Positions 11,100 to 31,642 of a stretch of 64,000 nt of DNA are shown in pieces. The position numbers were made by a program, and so were the translations under genes. How positions within the stretch are numbered: the stretch's first letter is position 1; the number at the start of each line of letters is the position of its first letter. The notes below the pieces were generated by a model. That model saw only the letters and a program-made list of their open reading frames with translations. It did no database searches and was not told where the DNA came from. The DNA is from Rebecca billardiae RCC1528 (lineage: Eukaryota; Haptophyta): contig OZ251252.1 in NCBI GenBank assembly GCA_965240325.2, positions 372,001-436,000 of the forward strand, written 5' to 3'.

Positions 11100-13925
11100 T
11101 CACGCCGAGGCGCCGCCCGCCTCGCCCCGCGGCGCCGCGCTGCCGGCGTCGGACGCGTCGCCGGCGAGGTTGAACTCGCCCTCGAGCTCGCTCTCGCTCT
11201 CGCCCACGCTCTCCTCCTCCTCCTCCGCCGCGTGCAGCCGCCGCAGCTCGCGCTGCAGGAGCAAGTACTCGCGGTCGCCCCTGAGGAGCTGCTGCTGCCG
11301 CGCGCCGAGAGCGTCGCGCACCTCGCGCACGAAGGCCTCCTGCGGGTGCGGCAGCCCGTGCTCCCCGGTGATCGTCGACGCCCACCGCCGCTGCGTCTGC
11401 CGCCCCGTCCGCGCGTCCGCGTCCACGTACGCGCGGAACGCCGCCGGCACCGTCTGCATGCGCGGGTCCATGAGCAGCTCTGGCAGCCATGCAAGTTCAG
11501 GCTCGTCCATCAGGTGGACGCCGAGCGCGTACCCGCGCGAGTAGATGTCCGGCACCGCGCGCGGCGCGTAGAACACCGACTCCCACCGCGCGCGCGCGTG
11601 CAGCTCGCCCAGCTCGACCGCCGCGCGCCGCATCGCCAGCGCCTCGCGCGCGCGCGCCTGCGCGGCCGTCTCAGAGGCCAACTGCAGCCGGACGGCGCCG
11701 ACGAGGGAGGCGCGGCGCGAGCGCGAGCCGCTCGACGAGATCGCCATCTGCCGGCGCTCCCCCGCCGAGAAGCCCACGCCCTGGCCCAGCAGCTTCTCGC
11801 GCTCCTGCGCGCACGGAGGAAGCGAGCCAGGCGGCGGGGCGCGGCGCGCGCGGCGCGCGGCACGTGCGGGCAGCGCGCGCGGAGGCGGAGGCGGGGCGGT
11901 GGAGCGGCACGCGTGAGCGCGGCGGGGGCGGGGCGGGGCGGTGCGCGCGCGGGGCGGGGGCCGCGCGTGCAGCGACCCCCCGAGCGCGCGCGCGCGCACG
12001 CGCGCGCGCACGCACGCACCCGCTGCGCCTTGCGCTGCGTCACGGCCGGCGCCTCGACTACCGGCAAATCGGCCAATTCGGCGCCTTTTGCAAAGTCGTA
12101 GTAGTACACGCCGCACACCTCCTCCTCGGCGTCGGAGGAGGCGGAGGAGGCGGCGTCGGCGTGGGCGGGCGCGCGCGGCGCCGCGCCGGCCAGACGCGCG
12201 TCGAGCGAGTCCGGCCGCTGCAGCGAGGCGTGCGCCTCTGGCGAGCGCGGCGAGCGCGGCGCGGCGGCGGCGCGCGGCGGCCGAGGCCGAGCGAACTGAA
12301 GGACGTGCGCGAGGTGGGACCACTTGCGCGCGCGCGCGCCGAGCCGCTTGCGCTCGGCGCCCACGAACGCCTGCAGCGCGGGCAGGAACGGGTGCTCGTC
12401 GAGGATCTCGCCCGTCAGCTCGTGCACAAAGTGCCCGCCGGCGCGCCGCCGGTAGGCAAAACTGCTGCCGGCGGCGGCGGCGGCGGCGCGCGCGGCCGGC
12501 TCGGCGCGCCGCGCGCCGCCCGCCGTGGGTGCGGCCGTGGGCGAGGGCATCGAGGGCGCGGGCGGCGAGCTGGCGGCGGTGTCCTCGTCGTCGTCCGCCA
12601 TCACCAGGTCGGAGAGCGGCCGCCGCCCGGCGGGCGAGCGCAGCGGCGTGCCTCGAGCCAACGGCAAGCGATCGGCGCCGCCGCCCGCGGCCGCGCCGTC
12701 CGCGCCGCCGCCGCCGCTGCCCGCGCCGCGCGGCGGCGCTCGGCCGGGGCCCGAGGCGCCGGGGCCGCGCTCCGGCGTGCTCCGCCCGCGGGCGGCCTCG
12801 GGCGTGCCGCCGCCACGGCCGCGCAGCTCGGGCGTGCTCGCGAAGGAGGCGCGCCCCCCTGTGGGTGGCGTCTTGGCGCGTGCGGCCGAGCCGGCCTCGG
12901 CCGCGGCCGCGGCCGAGGCCGCGCGCGCGGGCGTCGCGCTGGGCGGCTGCTGCTGCGCGGCGGCGCGCGCGGCGGCGACGCAGCCGAGCGCGCTCCCGCC
13001 GCCCGCACCGCCGCCCGCACCGCCGCCGCCGTGCTCCTCAGCATGGCGGCTGAAGCTCGCGCGCCGGCTGTTGCCCCGCGACTCGAGCGACGCGCGCGCC
13101 ACGCCCTCGGCGCGCGCGCGCGCCACGACCGCCTCCGACGCCGCCTCCGCCTCGGCGCGTGAGGCGTGCTCGTGCCACTGCGCGGGGACCGGCGCCGTGA
13201 GCGCCTCGAGCGCGATCCACACCAGCGCCAGGTCGTCCTCCGGCGCCGGCCCCGGCGCGTCCAGGTACCGAGATTGCGATCTCGCCGAGGAGGTGACGCG
13301 CATCGACGTCCGCCACGCGGCGCGCTTGCGCGCCGCCGGCGTCGCAAGTCGCTCCGCCTCGACGGCGGGAGTAGGGAGCCAGATGCCGAGGCGGCGGCAC
13401 ATGGCGCGCACGTCGCGCGGGTCGATCGGCCGCGCGCCGTCGCTCCCGGCCGCCTCCGAGAGGAACGCGCGCGCGCGCAGCCCCGTCGCGGCGCGCGTCA
13501 GCTCCCACGGCGACGGCGCGGCCGCGGCGGCGCGCGGCCGCGGCGACGGCTGCGCAGAGGAGGCTGAGGACAGCAGAAGCGAATCTAGGGTGGGCCCGGC
13601 GGCGAGGCCGAGGCTGGGGCGCGGCGCGCGGCGCGGGGGCGAGTCGCCCAGCCGCGCGCCGGCGCCGCCGAGCGCGCCGCCGCCGCTCGCACCGCCACCG
13701 CCACCGGCCGCGCCGGCCGCCGCCGCCCCGCCGCGCCGCGCGGCGGTGGCGGCGGAGGGCGAGGGTGGCGCGCCGCCGCCGCCGCGCCGCGACGGGGGGC
13801 GGCCGGCGGCAGCGTGTGCCGTGGGCGCGTGCGGCGGCGGTGCGGCCGGCGAGCCGCGCGCGTCGAGGCCCCCGCCGCCGGCGCGCACGCTCACGCCGCG
13901 CGCCTCCGCCCCTTCCCACACGCCT

Positions 13926-13956
<31 letters not shown>

Positions 13957-16475
13957 CGTCGAGCGAAGCCGCAGCGCGCACCAATTCGCCGTCGGCGGCG
14001 GCGGCTGCGGCGGCGCGCGCGCCCAGCGCACGCAGCGCGCTGTCTGCGCGCGCGGCGAGGGCGTGCGCCGCCTCCGCGAGCGCCTTGGCCAGCCTCCGCC
14101 GCGCCGCCGCGCGCTCCGCGTCGTACCACGGCTCCAGCCGGTCGCTCTCCCCCGGCGTCCGCGACGTGTCCAGCGCCGCCGCCACCGCCGCAGCTGTTTC
14201 CTCCGAGTCAGCCGATAGCGCGAGCGCCGCCGCGCCCGACGCGCCGCCTCCGCCGCCGCCGCCGCCGGCGGCGGAGCTGAGGGCGAAGGAGGGCGTGAGG
14301 ATGGGCGGGAGCCCGCCGCCCGCGAGCGAGCCGATCGAGAGCCGGCTGCCGCGCACGCCGATCGCCGCCCTCGGCGCCGCCAGCCCGGCGGCGCCGCCGC
14401 CGCCGCCGCGCGCGCCGCCGCCCGCCGAGCCTGCGGCGGCGGCGTCAGCCAAGCCGGCGCCCGCGCCGCTCTGCGCGGCGGCGGCGGCGGCGGCGTCGAT
14501 CGCGCGCGCGACGGCGGCGCGCGCGCCGCGCAGCTCCTCCCCCAGCGCGCGCACGCGCACCTTCAGCCCGTACCGCCGCGCGTACAGCGGCTCGACGAAC
14601 GCGAGCGCGCGCGCCGGCGCGTCCGCCTGAAGCGCCAGCCGCGCGCTCAGGTCAGTCAGACCTGACGGCAGCCACGCGCGCTGCGCGGCGAGCACGGTGG
14701 AGGGCGGGCACGCGGCCTCGAGCGCGGCGAGCGCGGCGAGCCGGCCCGACGCGACGTTCAGCTCGGCCTTCGCGCCGCGCGAGCCGAGCGGCGCGCGCAG
14801 CACCGCGCGCGTCGCGCCGCCGCCGCCGGGCGCGCCCGCGCGCGCGTCGCGCCGCGCGCGCACGCCGTCCAGCCGAGCGCGCGCCGCGCTCACGGCGAGC
14901 TTGGCGTGGCCCTGGCGCTCGGAGAGCAGCCGGCGCACGTTGAAGGCGCGGTAGGTCGGCGTCGTCCGCGCGACCACGCTCGCCACCGGCCGGTCCGCGC
15001 GCAGCCCGAGCGCGGCGGAAGTTTCCGGAAAGTTCGGGTTGGCGTGCTGCAGCGCGGTCTGAATCGCCTCGACCAGCGCGCGCGGCTCGCCGTAGCGCTG
15101 GTCGGCGTGCGACGGGCGCACGCGGAGGCGCACGGTGACGACGGGCATCGCGCCCAGCCCCGGCCCGCGCCCGGTGCCGCCGCCCTCCATCGCCGCCTCG
15201 ACGACGAGCCGCGCGCCTTCGGGCGCGGCCGCGCGCACGGCGGCGAGCGCGGCCGATTCGGCGGCGCCGCCGCCGCCGACGCCGCCGACGCTGGCGCTGG
15301 CGCGCGAGACGGCGGCGTGCATCGCCAGCGCGGCCTCCGCGCTCCCGCCCGCCGCCGCCTCGGCCATCGCCGCCGCCGTCGCCGCCTCCGCCGCGCGCTC
15401 GCGCGCGTCCGCGTCGACGCCATCGTCATCGCCGCCGCCATCGTCGATGCCCAGATAGGCGCAGAGGTCCGTTGGCAGTCCGGCCGCGAACGCGAGCACG
15501 AGGTCGCGGCCGGTGCGCACCTCGGGGCCGCGCAGCGTGCACTCGAGCGTCACCGTCGTCGGCGGCACGTGCGTGAGCGCGCGCAGCTCGGCGCACGCCT
15601 CGCGCGCGCCGCGCAGCTGCTCGAGCGTCGCGCGCGCGCGCTTGTACACCGGCTTCACCGCCTCCGTCGCGAAGAGCTCGGCGTTGAGCGCCGCGCGCGC
15701 CGCGTGCAGCGCGTGCCACCGCGCGCGCGCGACGCTCTCCTCGAGGCTCGCGAGCACGCGCAGCGCGCCCGAGACGCGCTGCAGCTCGCACGAGAGCCGC
15801 TGCACCGCGCTCACGTCCGCCAGCGCCGCGGGCAGCAGCGGGCCCAGCTCCCGGATCGTCGCCTCCGCGTCGGCCAGCAACTCGCGCGCGCGCGCGGCAA
15901 ACACGCGGCGCGACGTGCGCGCCGCGTCCGGACCGAGCTCCTCGGAGAGTCCGGTGAGCGCGTCGCGCTGGCCGCGGCGCCGCTCGGCGATCTCGCACGC
16001 GCGGTGCGCCGCGCCGAGCGGCGGCTGCGCCGCGTGCTGCGCGCGCAGCTCGGCGAGCGCGCGCGCCGTGTGCCACACAGTCCCCATCGTGTAACCGACG
16101 CCCACGCCCGCGTAACCGCCGGCGTAACCGCCGGCGGCGTCGGCGCCGGCGTCGGCCGCGGGCGGCGGCTGCGCCTGCACGCGCCGCGCCTCGTCGAGCG
16201 CGCCCTCGATGAACGCGAGCCGCCGCTCGCGCTCGTGCGTCGCGTCCGTCAGCCTGTGCAGGACAGTCAGAGACAGCCCGTCGGGCGGCATGGCGGCGCT
16301 CGGCCGCCGGCCGGCGCGCGGCGCGCCGTGCTCGGCCGCGGCGGCGGCGGCGGCGGCGGCGGGCGGCGTGGGATCGGGGTTGGGCGGCGCCGGGCGCGCA
16401 GAGGTCACGCGCCGCGGCCGGCCGTACACCGCGACGGGCGGCGAGTCGTCCGCCTCCTGCGTCGGCCCAAGCGCT

Positions 16476-16525
<50 letters not shown>

Positions 16526-17389
16526 ACGCCGCGCCGCCGCGCCCGCGCTCGGCGCCGCCGGCGGGACGGCGCTCTTCAGAAACTGCTTGCCGCGGCCGGG
16601 CGCGGTGCGCGCGCGCGACGGGCTCGCCGGCATCGGCGGGAGGGCCGGCGCCTGCAGCGTCGGCGCCTCCAGGCTGAGGAGGCCGGCACGGCCCGCTCCG
16701 GGAGTGCCGCCGCCGGCCGCCGCGCCGCCGCGCGGCGGCGCGCCGCCTTGCGGCGGCGGCGGCGGCTGCTGCGGCTGCTGCAGCGCGGCGGCGGCGGCGG
16801 CGGGCGCGGGCGGCGACGCAGACCGCCGCATTGCGCCCGCGGGGCTCTGCGCGCTGCCGCGCCGGCTGGACGCTCGCGAGCCGCCGGCCGCGCGGCGCTG
16901 CTGGCCGGCCAGCGGCAGCTGCCCTTGCGGCCGAGGCTGCCTGGCGGCGGCGGCGGCGCCGCCGCCGCCGCTGCCGCCGCGCGCGTCTGCGGACGACACG
17001 GGCGTGCCGCCGCGCGGCTGCTCCGAGTCGTCGCCGTCGGCGGCGCCGTCGGCCGCCGCCGCGCCCGGGCTCCGCCTCCGCCGGCTGCTGAAGCTCATGC
17101 TCCCGCCGCCGCCAGTGGGCGTGCCGCCATTACTAGTAGTAGTAGTAGTAGCTGTAGTATCTCCAAAGATGATCTCGAGATTGTGCATCTCGTCTGCCGC
17201 CGCCGCCGCCGCCACCTCGGCCCACGCGCCGTTCTCGAGGGCGGCGGCGGCGGCGATCTCCTCGTCCTCGAGCGCGCGCAGCCGCGCGCCGAGCCACACC
17301 ATCGGCGGCGGCGCCGCGCTGAGCGCAAGCGCCGCCGCCGCCGCCGCCGATGTGCGCCGCCCGCGCGTGCCCTGAGTCCCGCTGAGCCC

Positions 17390-17424
<35 letters not shown>

Positions 17425-20400
17425 GCTCAGCGGGCGCGCCCTGGTCGTAGAGCGCGACGAACTCGCGCAGCGCGGCGGCCATCCCGTGCGCGTGCGCCAC
17501 CGCCGAGAGCAGGTGCGAGTGCTTCGACGCCGCGGAGGGCGGCAGGCTGCGCCGCTGCGCGCGCGTCGCCGCCGCGCGCGCCTCAAGCGCCGCGCGCCGC
17601 GCGGCGCACAGCGCAAGAACTCTGCCGGACTCGGCCGCGCGCTCCTGCGGCGTGAGGGTGGTGGAGGCGACGAGCGCGGCGGACGCGCGGCGCGCGCCGC
17701 GGCTGCCGAGCACCGGGCTCGGCGCCTCGCCGCCCCCCGCCCCATCCGCGCCGCCGCCCGCGCGCGCCGCGCCGTCAGCGCCACCCGCGTCCGCGCCGCC
17801 GCCCGCCGCCTCCGCCGCCGCGCGCTGCGCCTCCAGGATCGCATCGGCGAGTCCGCGCGCGTCCGCCGCGCCGAAGCGCGCAAAGTCGGCGGCGGCGCGC
17901 GAGGCGCGCTCGTACGCGACGTGCACCACCGCGCGCTGCGCGCCCCACCGCCGCAACTGCCGCTGGAACGCCGCCAGCGGCGCCGTCAGTTCGTAGTGGT
18001 TAGCACTTGTCACGCGCAGGTTGAACGCAGCACGCGTCGTCCGCGCGTCGCGCGCGTCCATGCGCGCAATCATCACGCGCACCTGCGGGGGTTGGCGGCG
18101 GGTGGGCGTGGGGAGGCGTGCGCGGGCTGGAGTCACCACGCCGCGTGCAAGGGCGCTGGCGCTGGCGCCACGGCCGGCCGCAGCGGCGATCCGTGTGCGC
18201 GCTCGGCAACAGCAGCGCAGCGCCGGCAGCATCCGCCGTTGCGGCCGCGTTCGCTCAAGCCCGCGCCGGACGGCCCGGGGCGCGCGCGCGAGGGGATCGC
18301 GGCGGCCCGCCGCGCGCACACACCTGCTTCTGCACGCGCACCACCGCGCCCTCGTACGCCGGGAAGGCTTGCACGGCGCGCCGCAGCGCGCGCCGGCGGC
18401 GCCTGAGCGAAAGCTCACGCCGCTTGCGCAGCAGCTCCAGTAGCCCGCGCTCCTCCGCCTCGTCGAGCATGGTGCGCAGCTGCACGAAGCGCAGCTTGCG
18501 CCGCCACGCGTGCTGCAGCACCCGCGCCGCGCCGTCGCGCCGCCCCGCCGCGCGCTGCGCCGCGCGCCGCCACACGAGCGCCGCTCTGAACGCCAGGCCC
18601 ACGCGCCGCCTCATCTCGGCCTTGATGTGTTGTGCACGCTTGCGCTCGGCAAAGGCGGCGGCGGAGCCGTACAGCAGCGCGCACAGCGCGTGCCACCCCT
18701 CCGCGTCGGCCCTCGCCACGCCGCGCGGCAGCCCCAGCTCGTGCGCCGACAGCGCCTCCGCACGCCCCTTCCCCAAGACCGCCTCGAACGCAAATTGCTT
18801 TGCGAGGCGCATCTCGCGCAGCGCGCCCGGCGCGTGCCGCCGCGCGGGCTGATACGCCGAGACGTCGAGCGCCCAGCCACGGCCGGTGGCGTCGGCGTCG
18901 GCGGCGGTGTCGGCGGCGGCGGCGCCGCCCGCCGACACCTCCCCGACCGAGGAGCCGCGCGCCCACGCGCCAGGCTCCGCCGGCGGCGCGCCTTCGCTCC
19001 ACCGCTCCGGGCGGGGGCCGCCGCCGCCGCCGGGGCAGGCGCCAAACCCGCCGCCGCTCGCGCCGCCGAGGCTGGCGACGGCGCCGTCGGCGGTCGCGGG
19101 GGCGGTCGCGGAGGGCGAGGGCTGCTCGTCGTCGGCGGCGTGCCACGCGCCCCGCGCGAGCCCGCCCTCGCCCCCGCCGCCGCCCCGCCGCCGCGTCGGG
19201 CTCGGCACGGGCAGCGCCCCCGCGCCCACCGCCGCAGCGAACGCGATCACATCCAGCGACGGTGCTGCGCCCCCGCCCGCCTGCCGTGGCATGCCCGCGG
19301 GGCGCGGGATGACGCCGTCCGCCCACCAGTCGTCGAACCAGAACTCGCAGAACGGGTCCGAGCCGAGCGGGAGGGGCACGCGCCAGTAGTCCGTCAGCTG
19401 CCGCACGATGAACCCAAAGCCTTGCCAGAGGCAGGGCGCGTCGCGTGGCCAGGGCGCCGGCCTGGGCGCGGGCGGCGCGCGTGCGCGCGCCGGCTGCGGA
19501 GGCGGGTGCGGCGGCGGGTGGGGCGGCGGCTGCGGCTCGGGTGCGCGGGTGCGCGAGGTGTGCGCGGGCGGCGACGCCGTGCGCGCGCCGCCGGCGCCGT
19601 CGTCGTCGTCGTCCAGCCGAGGCCAGTCGCGCCGCCGCCGCGCGGCCGCCGCCGCGCCGCCCGCCGCCGCCGCGCTCGCCGGCCGCCGCCGCGCCGCCGG
19701 CGCGAGCGGCGGCGGCGGCGGCGTCTTGGGCGGCTCCGCGCCGCCCAGCTCGGAGCCCCAGCCCCCGGCGTGCCCCGCCGCGCGCGCCGCCTCCGCCGCC
19801 GCCGCCGCGGGCGTGCTCCCCGCATAGACGAGCGCAGCATGGCCGACGAGGGACGCAGCGCTGCGCTCGGCCGGACGGCGCAGCGCGGCGCGCGCGCCGG
19901 GCGCGGCGGCGGCGCGCGGGGCGGCGGCGACGGGCGGCAGCGGCGGCGGGAGCGAGGGCTGCCGAGCCGGCGGCGCCGCCGCGCTGCTCGGCCGGCGGCT
20001 CGTGCCGAACGACGCGGCGACGGCGGCGGCGGAGGAGGTGCGGCGACGGTTTCGCTTCGCCTCGGCCGCGGCGGCCGCGCGCTTTGCCGCGGCCGCGCGC
20101 GCGGCGGCGCGCGCGCGGCGCGCGGAGAGGACGGACGGGTCGGTGCGCCACGCGTCCGCCGCGCCCTGCGTGTGCTCCAGGTGCTGCAGCGACTTGAGCA
20201 GCGTGATCCGCAGCTCGGCGAGCACGAGGACCACGTCTGCCCGCAGCTGCTCGGCGCTGGGCTCGCGCAGCTGGGCGGCGAACGCGGCGGTGGCCCAGTG
20301 GTGCGCGGTGGGCGCGGGCGCGTGGGCGCGGGCCGTGCGCACCGACAGCTGCCACCGCGTGCCCAGCCGCAGCAGCGCCTGCACCTGCGCCTCGTACACG

Positions 20401-20618
20401 TCCGCGAGGCGCGCGGCCTCGTGCAGCGCGCGCTGCATCGCGACGGCCGGCGGCACGCCGGTGGGCAGCCGGCCGACGACGAAGTCGCGCGCGGAGGGGA
20501 GGACGGTGGAGGCGCGCGCGAGCGCGAAGAGCGCGGCGGACGACGGCGGCGGCGGCGCCGCCGAGGCGAACGCGCGCGCGAGGCGGATGTGCTCCGCGTC
20601 GCCAGGCTGGTCCGCCAT
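11100..20618 (-). CDS. Giant (~3,020 aa) IQ- and CEP164-WW-like low-complexity protein
   Basis: Three exons are inferred, all joined in phase 0: 20618-18324, 18082-12020 and 11804-11100. The start ATG at 20618 gives MADQPGDAEHIRLARAF; the stop TGA is at 11100. Introns have GT donors (CAG|GTGTGT, CGG|GTGCGT) and CAG acceptors. Exon 1 ends with IQ-like motifs (VLQHAWRRKLRF; VVRVQKQ joined to VRVMIARM across the splice), so calmodulin or light-chain binding is plausible. Exon 2 has helical islands between long Ala/Gly/Pro tracts, and a degenerate module LALVWIALEALTAPVPAQW ... HFVHELTGEILDEHPFL. Exon 3 has a second, YALGVHLMDEPELAWLPEL ... TITGEHGLPHPQEAFV. Both resemble the leader-plus-WW unit of CEP164-type proteins (ELxWLAxE..APLPxxW..TGE...HP). 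Centriole or axoneme association is inferred from this only. The protein ends with an acidic Glu/Ser tail. Confidence 0.65.
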
Positions 20619-20740
20619 CCTGCTGCTGTTGTTCGACGTCAAAGCTCTCAAGACGTAACGTCGGGCGTCGGCTGGCGGCTGGCCGACTGCCCGGTCGCGG
20701 GCGGGGGCACGACGACAAGCCAAGTCCTTGACCAAGCGCG
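20619..20740. promoter_or_regulatory. 122-bp divergent promoter between giant IQ protein and ELP3
   Basis: The two ATGs (20618 on minus, 20741 on plus) are 122 bp apart, so the promoters must overlap. No TATA box is visible. Bidirectional control is inferred. Confidence 0.45.
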
Positions 20741-24781
<4,041 letters not shown>

Positions 24782-25146
24782 GCGCGACGCGCCAGGGCCG
24801 CCGCCTTCGTCGGGGTTGGTTGCGCCGCCGTGCCGTCGGGCCGGCGCCATCTTAGACTTATGTATCGACAGATCACTGCGAATGTCATCGGCCGAATCCG
24901 GAGTTGTGGATTGTGGAAGCAAACTTTCTCTCGGCCGACCCTCCGAAAGATGCAGGAATCCGGGTACCTGCTCTAGCAAGCAGCGTTGGCGGCTGATTAT
25001 TGGGCCGCACGGGTCGCCGCCTATTCATCGCGCCCAAACCTGGGCAGCCGTAGCCGCGGCTCATCACGGGAGCGCTGAGGAAGCGCGTGCGCAGCGCGAC
25101 GGCGCCAGACAGCGGGGGCGGCCATCAGCCACCGGGGCGCCGGCGG
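24782..25146. other. Intergenic region between ELP3 and TTLL
   Basis: About 365 bp between the ELP3 stop and the TTLL ATG, both on the plus strand. The stretch 24840-25020 is only moderately GC-rich, unlike the coding DNA, and likely holds the ELP3 3' UTR and the TTLL promoter. The TTLL frame remains open upstream to about 25087 without an ATG. Confidence 0.45.
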
Positions 25147-28485
<3,339 letters not shown>

Positions 28486-28670
28486 GCGCCGACTGGCGCC
28501 AGCAGCCTCACTCACGCCGCACTGTGGCCTCGGTGCGGCCTGTGTGCCGAGTGCGCGTGATGACCGCGATATTGATTTCTGAACGCCATTGGAGTCGACT
28601 TGAGGACTACGGGCACTCGCGGCCGCTCCGGCCGTCGTCCCGGCGCTCAGCAGCGTCAGTATAGTAATTA

Positions 28671-28774
<104 letters not shown>

Positions 28775-29639
28775 CTTAGATGTATATCACAGTGCAGGAT
28801 TGGAATTTTCCGTGACGCTTCGGACGGTCCGCAGCTCGAGTCAGCGAATCCGGTCTCGGCCGGACAGTGGAACTCGGGTGGAAGCCGCGACTTCGCGGCG
28901 GACGGAGCCTCAAACGAGCGGTGCCTCGGCTCGCGGCGCGATCTACTCGGCGAAGACCGACGAGGCTGCTCGCGGGCCCGACTATGCGTCGACGCGGGCT
29001 GGGGTCGTCTTCCGCGTGGCGCTGGGCAAGTTCCTCGCCGCCCTGACGGGTGCTCTCCTTTCGCCCTCACGGCGCGCGCGGTGCGTTTCGCGAGCTTCTT
29101 GCATGCGCCGCCCGCGGTTGCGCCCGAGCCTGATGCTTCAGTCGACACGGCAGGTGGCTCGCGCAGGGTGGGATTGTGTGCGGGTGCCGCTGGCGGTGCG
29201 TCTCACCCTCCTGAAATTGTGTGGGAGGCTGTGACATTGCACGCGTACACCCCGCCACGCCCGCGGCCCGCCCGCGCAAACGCCGCGCCGCGCAGTTGTC
29301 TTTGACCTCGAGCGAGCCTGAGGCGTGGAGGCGACCGACGGCGGGGTGCGACTTGCCCATCGACCCGAGCCGCATCACCCAGCGCAGCCTCGCCCGCGAC
29401 GACGCTTCGCCTGGCTGCCACTGCTCAGCCGCGTGCAAGGCGGGCAGTGGGCGACGTCTTTGCCGAGCGCGGCTGCAGCGCAGCACGCGAGAGGCTGGAG
29501 CACCATGACGCGGATGGCGGAGCGGGCTTTGGGCTGGCTGGCATGAGCCGCCAGGCTGTACCGTCCGCGCAGATCGCGCTCGGCCCGGCCGCAGCCCTCC
29601 TGAGCGCGCGCCTCAGAGCTGAGACTGATCACGTGCACG

Positions 29640-30430
29640 CGCACAAGCCACACTGCCGTGGCTGTGTCGAGCAGCTGCGTGTGCTCGAGGCGCGGCGCTC
29701 GCACGGGCCACGCGGGCGCAGCGGGTGCGCGCAGCTGGCGCACGCAGTGCCACGTCCTGCCGTGCCAGTTTGGCGGCCGTCCGCCCCCCCGAGCTCGAGT
29801 TCTGCGCGCTTTGCGACGGCGCGGCCGGCCGCGCCCATCTTCATGCTTGGGCACGCCAGCATGGCCGCCGCCGGGCCTGCTGCGCGCGCCGAAGCTGGAG
29901 GGCGGAGGAGGGCGCTGGGCTGCTCCTACGGCGTGCTGCAGCCCGGGCAGGCTTTTCCGCGGCGCGGCGAGGCCGTCGCGCCTGCTCGCCGCCGTCGAGT
30001 CGCCCGTGCTGAGTGACCGTCGGCCGCATGTGCTCGGCGGCACCGCAGGCAGGCGTCCCATACCAGTGTGCTCGAGCCGCTGCGCGCACCCAAGACGAGC
30101 TGCTCGAGCGGGCTAGGTGGGCCCACGGAGTGCGCGCAGCTGGCGCACGCAGCCCCGCGTCATGGGGTGTCGGTTTGACGGTCGCCAGCCCCCGTGGGCT
30201 CGAGCTCTGTGCGCTTCACCACGGAGGTGCCGACGGCGCCCCGCGGCGCGCAACGGCGTGGCAGCATGGCCGCCGCCGGCGCCGCCGCACATGCCGCCGC
30301 TTACGGGCAGTCGAGAGCTTGGGGCAGCACCTACGGCATGCTGCAGCTCGGGCGGGCTCTGCCAGCCTGCTGTGGCGTGATCGCGCATTTTCCAGACCGT
30401 CGACTCGCCCGCGCTGCATATTTGTTTGCT
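29640..30430. repeat. Diverged ~404-bp tandem duplication
   Basis: The segment from about 29640 recurs at about 30044: GTGCGCGCAGCTGGCGCACG at 29728 matches 30131, CAGCATGGCCGCCGCC matches later, and CTACGGCGTGCTGCAG at 29927 matches CTACGGCATGCTGCAG at 30331. The spacing is about 404 bp throughout. The copies differ by many substitutions and indels, so the duplication is old. On the minus strand both copies translate to a weakly similar peptide (LQHAVGAA ... CVRQLRA), which may only reflect DNA similarity. Confidence 0.6.
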
Positions 30431-31642
30431 GCGCGTGCTCGACGGCGCCGCTGCTGCCGCTACGGCCGCGCGTTGCTGCGTCGCGAGCGAGCCCGATGCG
30501 AGCTGAACGGCGGCGTGCTCATCGCTGCTGGCGCAGATGGGCGCGTCATGGTGGCCACGCACGATGCTGAGTGCTCGCGCGTGCCAGACGAGGCGCGTGC
30601 TCGCGCTGTGGCTCAATGTCCGGCAGTGCGCGTGGCAGGCCGCAGCTGCTCGACAACAGAACCAGCGGGCAGTGATCGGGCTGCGCGCGCGCAGCTGATG
30701 GCGGCGAACGAGCGAGCCCGCACCGCCGCGCAAGGGCTGGGCGACTGGCGCCGAGGTGGCGCGCACGTCGTCCGCTGCCGTTGGCATCGCGGCGGACGCT
30801 TCAAGCTCGTTCGGCCGGCGTGTTTTCTCCGACGCCCACCTGCGAGCGCTGCCGGCACCGTGCTCGGGCGTCAGTATCGGTGGGCTCGAGCACGCGTGGT
30901 GAGGCGCTCGGAGCGGTCGACGGCCATGATCGGGCAGCGCACGGTGGGCGCAGGCCACGCGCACGCCAGCGCCCCGCGTGGCGTGGCTTCACGGGGCGCA
31001 GCCACCAGGAGACTGTGCTGCGACGAGCTCGGGCGCGCTCGGGCGCCGCTGCTCTGCATTTTCCCGAAAAATCGGTTTTCGTGCCCTCGACCGGCGGTAT
31101 GCCGCCGGGGTGGCCGCAGCTGCGCTCGGAGCAGCGCGCACGGGCACCGCCGTGTGCGCCCGCCCGCTTTCGCCGCCGCCGAGCTCGAGCACAGCGCTGC
31201 GCGGGGCTGCGTAATGCCAACGGCGCATGATTTTTTGCCCGCGCCGAGCGCGCGTCGGCGCGCGCAGCGCGCTCAGGTGTGGCCTGCTACCAAGGTCTGT
31301 GCCACGATTCGACGCGCCTATGGTGCGCCGAATTTAGGCGCACCGCTTCAGAATTGTCCGATGATTCGACTAGTGGTGCGGACAACTTAAAACGTCACCC
31401 TGTGCAGTTTTCCGGCACTGTGATATTATATATATTACTAATATATATATTAATATTCGCGACGACGACGTGACGACGACTGTAGTTTACCCGGCGCGGC
31501 GCCGCCGCGGCCCGCGTCGTCATCAGCAGCAGCCTCGTCATCCGTCATCGCGAGTCGTCATCGGACAGACGATGACGACTATATGACGAGGCGCGGGCCT
31601 GACGAACGCGACGACGTCGACAGTCGTCCGGCGCGCCCGCCT

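Noticed and set aside
14906-18406. 1,166-codon plus-strand frame inside the giant minus-strand gene
   Set aside because: Arg/Ala-rich shadow frame. The minus-strand exons have compatible splice phases and motifs.
30194-31390. 398-codon plus-strand frame
   Set aside because: It begins with GTG, lacks domains and lies in a region of decayed tandem repeats.
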